A stretch of DNA of 6,828 nucleotides from PWND01 sp964601515 (GTDB taxonomy: Bacteria > Bacteroidota > Bacteroidia > Bacteroidales > UBA7960), in NCBI GenBank assembly GCA_964601515.1, contig CAZRNU010000153.1, positions 1-6,828 on the forward strand. Reading direction: 5' to 3'. The notes beneath the pieces were generated by a model. The model had not been told where the DNA came from, did not search any database, and saw only the letters and a list, made by a program, of their open reading frames with translations. The translations under genes were made by a program, and so were the position numbers. Positions 5,193 to 6,828 of the stretch are shown here, one piece after another. Every line of letters begins with the position of its first letter. Positions within the stretch are counted from its first letter, which is position 1.

Positions 5193-6828
5193 AAGCTTCA
5201 GATGCACGTTTAAGAAGATCCACTATTCTATAATTCTGATACCTTAGAATAGTGGATTTTGTATTTTCCCACCCGGCATTTTCTCCCATAGTTCGGTGGA
5301 AGTTAAAATTGCTCATTGCCACTTGTTCGCTATTCATCAAGCCAAAACAACGATAAAAATCCTTTCCGTAAAGCCTTAACGAATTAAAGAAATAATACCC
5401 AACACTTACACCTAAGAAGGCATCTCTTTGAGGCTCAGCGTAAAATGTTTCTCGAAATTTTAAAACAAAATCCTGAATATTTGGCTCAGTATAATCTATA
5501 TAATCATTTGCAAATAAATGTACTCTGAGGCTATTCATATAATCAAGATCTACTGTTTCAAGATTGCGCCATTGAGGTATGCCAATAACAGTAATATCAA
5601 AAGTATCTTTATATGTATGAAGCTTTCTTAATACATTTGAAACATGAACATCACCACCAACCAGACCAACAACGAGATTCTTTTTCATTGAATCAAGCTC
5701 AAGTATTAATGCTCCTATTGTGTCTCTTGCGAGAGAAAACTCTTTAATGTTATTCCTATTCATATAATTAGACAATAACGAATCTTCATTGCTGCTTTGT
5801 CTTTCATGAGAAGCAACCAAAGAATCGTTAAAAAGATAAAATCTTGTAGTTTTTTCGCCAACATAAGTATTGCTATGGAAATATGGCTCTATACGCGACA
5901 AATTAATGCTATCAAGAATAATTTGCATTCTGTTCTTATTACCATTAAGCTTCTGAGAGAATTTGATAATTGATGACATAACTTGCTGTTGGTCTGAATG
6001 AACCAAAATGATATTATATTCAGGAAATGTTGAGGAAATATAATCGGCTAGACTTTCTAGTTGAACTTGTAAAGAAGGTGTTATTTGTATAACATTTTTT
6101 GAAAAGCTTAATTGCTCAACATTTGTATATAAAGGGCTAATTATGGCAACATTATTTCTTTCAGCATAATAAACAACACTTTTTATAGCTTCAGAAAAGA
6201 AAGGACCTATAATAAGATCCATTTTATTAAAATCCTTACTATTAATGGCTTTTATGACTTTAGATTTATCTTGGCAAACATCAAAAACATGCAATGTTAT
6301 GTCAACTCCCATATTTCGAACAGAATCTAAAGCAATAAGAATTCCCTCATAAAACTGTATAAACTCAAAAGAAGGATGATTTTGTGGTATTCTGCTTCCA
6401 CTAAGATCCTGTTCGCTAAGTTTTTCTAGATACAAAGGAATCATCAAGGCAACATTATAATGGTTTTTCAAAACAGGGTTGCTGCAATATTCAACATCGT
6501 AAGAATTGGGGATGTCATCTTTTTTATATTCCTGTTCTAAAATACTTTCACCAATTACAGAAGCATCATCAGCAGGTTTTTGAATATATTTATATTTTGG
6601 TATTGCTATTCTTTGTCCAACTCTTATACCTTCAAGAATACCTTCATTATATCGTGCAAGAGTATCCAGAGGCAAGTTATACAACCTTGACAAACCGTAT
6701 GGAGTATCACCGGCAGCTACATAATGAAAGGTAAAATCTTCCTCAGAAAGCTCCTCCTCTTTCATAATCGGTATTTTCAATACCATATTTACCTGCAAAC
6801 CTTTTCTTGCTTCGGGATTGTGTTCAAG
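5176..6828 (-). CDS. LysM / type 1 periplasmic-binding-fold protein, N-terminus outside the window
   Basis: A probable periplasmic or outer-membrane-attached protein that binds peptidoglycan through LysM and carries a ligand-binding-type domain. The frame is open through the right edge, giving at least 550 residues; the signal sequence is not visible. Counting from the edge, residues 1-20 (including NPEARKG and VLKIP) look like the end of one LysM repeat. Residues about 34-78 are a full LysM (FHYVAAGDTPYGLSRLYNL to VGQRIAIPKY). A linker leads to the binding fold at about 124-500, with YNVALMIPLYL at 124-134, FYEGILIALDSV at 159-170, DLIIGPFFSEAIKSVVYYA at 204-222 and VAIISPL at 227-233. The fold resembles substrate-binding proteins of amino-acid ABC transporters, but no permease or ATPase gene is nearby. 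A structural or regulatory role at the wall is therefore as likely as transport; this is inference. The TTG at 6796-6798 lies inside LysM-like sequence and is not a credible start. The gene converges on lolA, overlapping it by 17 bases. Confidence 0.82.
   Translation of the reverse strand, partial: LEHNPEARKGLQVNMVLKIPIMKEEELSEEDFTFHYVAAGDTPYGLSRLYNLPLDTLARYNEGILEGIRVGQRIAIPKYKYIQKPADDASVIGESILEQEYKKDDIPNSYDVEYCSNPVLKNHYNVALMIPLYLEKLSEQDLSGSRIPQNHPSFEFIQFYEGILIALDSVRNMGVDITLHVFDVCQDKSKVIKAINSKDFNKMDLIIGPFFSEAIKSVVYYAERNNVAIISPLYTNVEQLSFSKNVIQITPSLQVQLESLADYISSTFPEYNIILVHSDQQQVMSSIIKFSQKLNGNKNRMQIILDSINLSRIEPYFHSNTYVGEKTTRFYLFNDSLVASHERQSSNEDSLLSNYMNRNNIKEFSLARDTIGALILELDSMKKNLVVGLVGGDVHVSNVLRKLHTYKDTFDITVIGIPQWRNLETVDLDYMNSLRVHLFANDYIDYTEPNIQDFVLKFRETFYAEPQRDAFLGVSVGYYFFNSLRLYGKDFYRCFGLMNSEQVAMSNFNFHRTMGENAGWENTKSTILRYQNYRIVDLLKRASEASTSGH
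5218..5265 (+). terminator. Likely intrinsic terminator of the ftsK-lolA operon, inside the opposing gene
   Basis: ATCCACTATTCTA (5218-5230) and TAGAATAGTGGAT (5245-5257) form a perfect 13-bp inverted repeat with a 14-base loop. A T-rich tail follows directly on the plus strand (TTTTGTATTTT from 5257). It begins 25 bases after the lolA stop, a typical terminator position. The stem has only four G-C pairs, so it is long rather than GC-rich. Read on the minus strand, the stem is followed by TCTTCTTAAACG, a poor T-tract, so it should act mainly on plus-strand transcripts. The hairpin lies wholly within the coding sequence of the minus-strand LysM gene. Confidence 0.68.

Noticed and set aside
4899..5207. 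A minus-strand frame of 102 codons opposite the lolA 3' end
   Set aside because: It overlaps lolA and the end of the LysM gene, has cysteine/isoleucine/phenylalanine-rich noise composition, and has no domain.
5176..6798. A 540-residue protein starting at the TTG at 6796-6798
   Set aside because: The upstream codons continue a LysM-like sequence to the window edge, so this TTG encodes an internal leucine.

Overview
The window looks like a chromosomal segment of a Bacteroidota bacterium. The DNA is AT-rich, no start codon has a clear Shine-Dalgarno sequence, and a TAnnTTTG-type -7 box lies before the first complete gene. The proteins also resemble Bacteroidota families: a short arginine decarboxylase with a YCYCTKSSHF lysine motif, a compact FtsK of 840 residues, a DUF4412-like lipoprotein, and a LysM plus periplasmic-binding-fold protein. 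Family calls were made from remembered motifs, without a database search, and genus cannot be assigned.

Layout: (1) 2-1192, plus strand: the C-terminal ~396 residues of an arginine decarboxylase (SpeA type), cut by the left edge. (2) 1193-1304: a 112-base gap with a candidate promoter. (3) 1305-5192, plus strand: a tight three-gene cluster of a DUF4412-like lipoprotein, ftsK and a LolA-like carrier, with gaps of 19 and 11 bases. A perfect 16-base palindrome fills most of the gap before ftsK. (4) 5176-6828, minus strand: a convergent gene for a LysM / type 1 periplasmic-binding-fold protein, open through the right edge. Its last 17 bases overlap the end of lolA. The likely lolA terminator hairpin (5218-5257) lies inside its coding sequence.

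Functionally, the centre combines chromosome segregation at the septum (FtsK) with envelope biogenesis: a lipoprotein, a periplasmic lipoprotein carrier, and a probable peptidoglycan-binding protein facing them. The decarboxylase belongs to polyamine synthesis and seems to be a separate transcription unit.

I see no mobile element, CRISPR array, RNA gene, frameshift or clear sign of horizontal transfer. The region is mostly ordinary core genome, and I do not find a convincing undescribed system. The points most worth a second look are the terminator embedded in the opposing gene, the palindrome before ftsK, and the LysM plus binding-fold architecture, which invites comparison with LpoA-type activators of peptidoglycan synthases.
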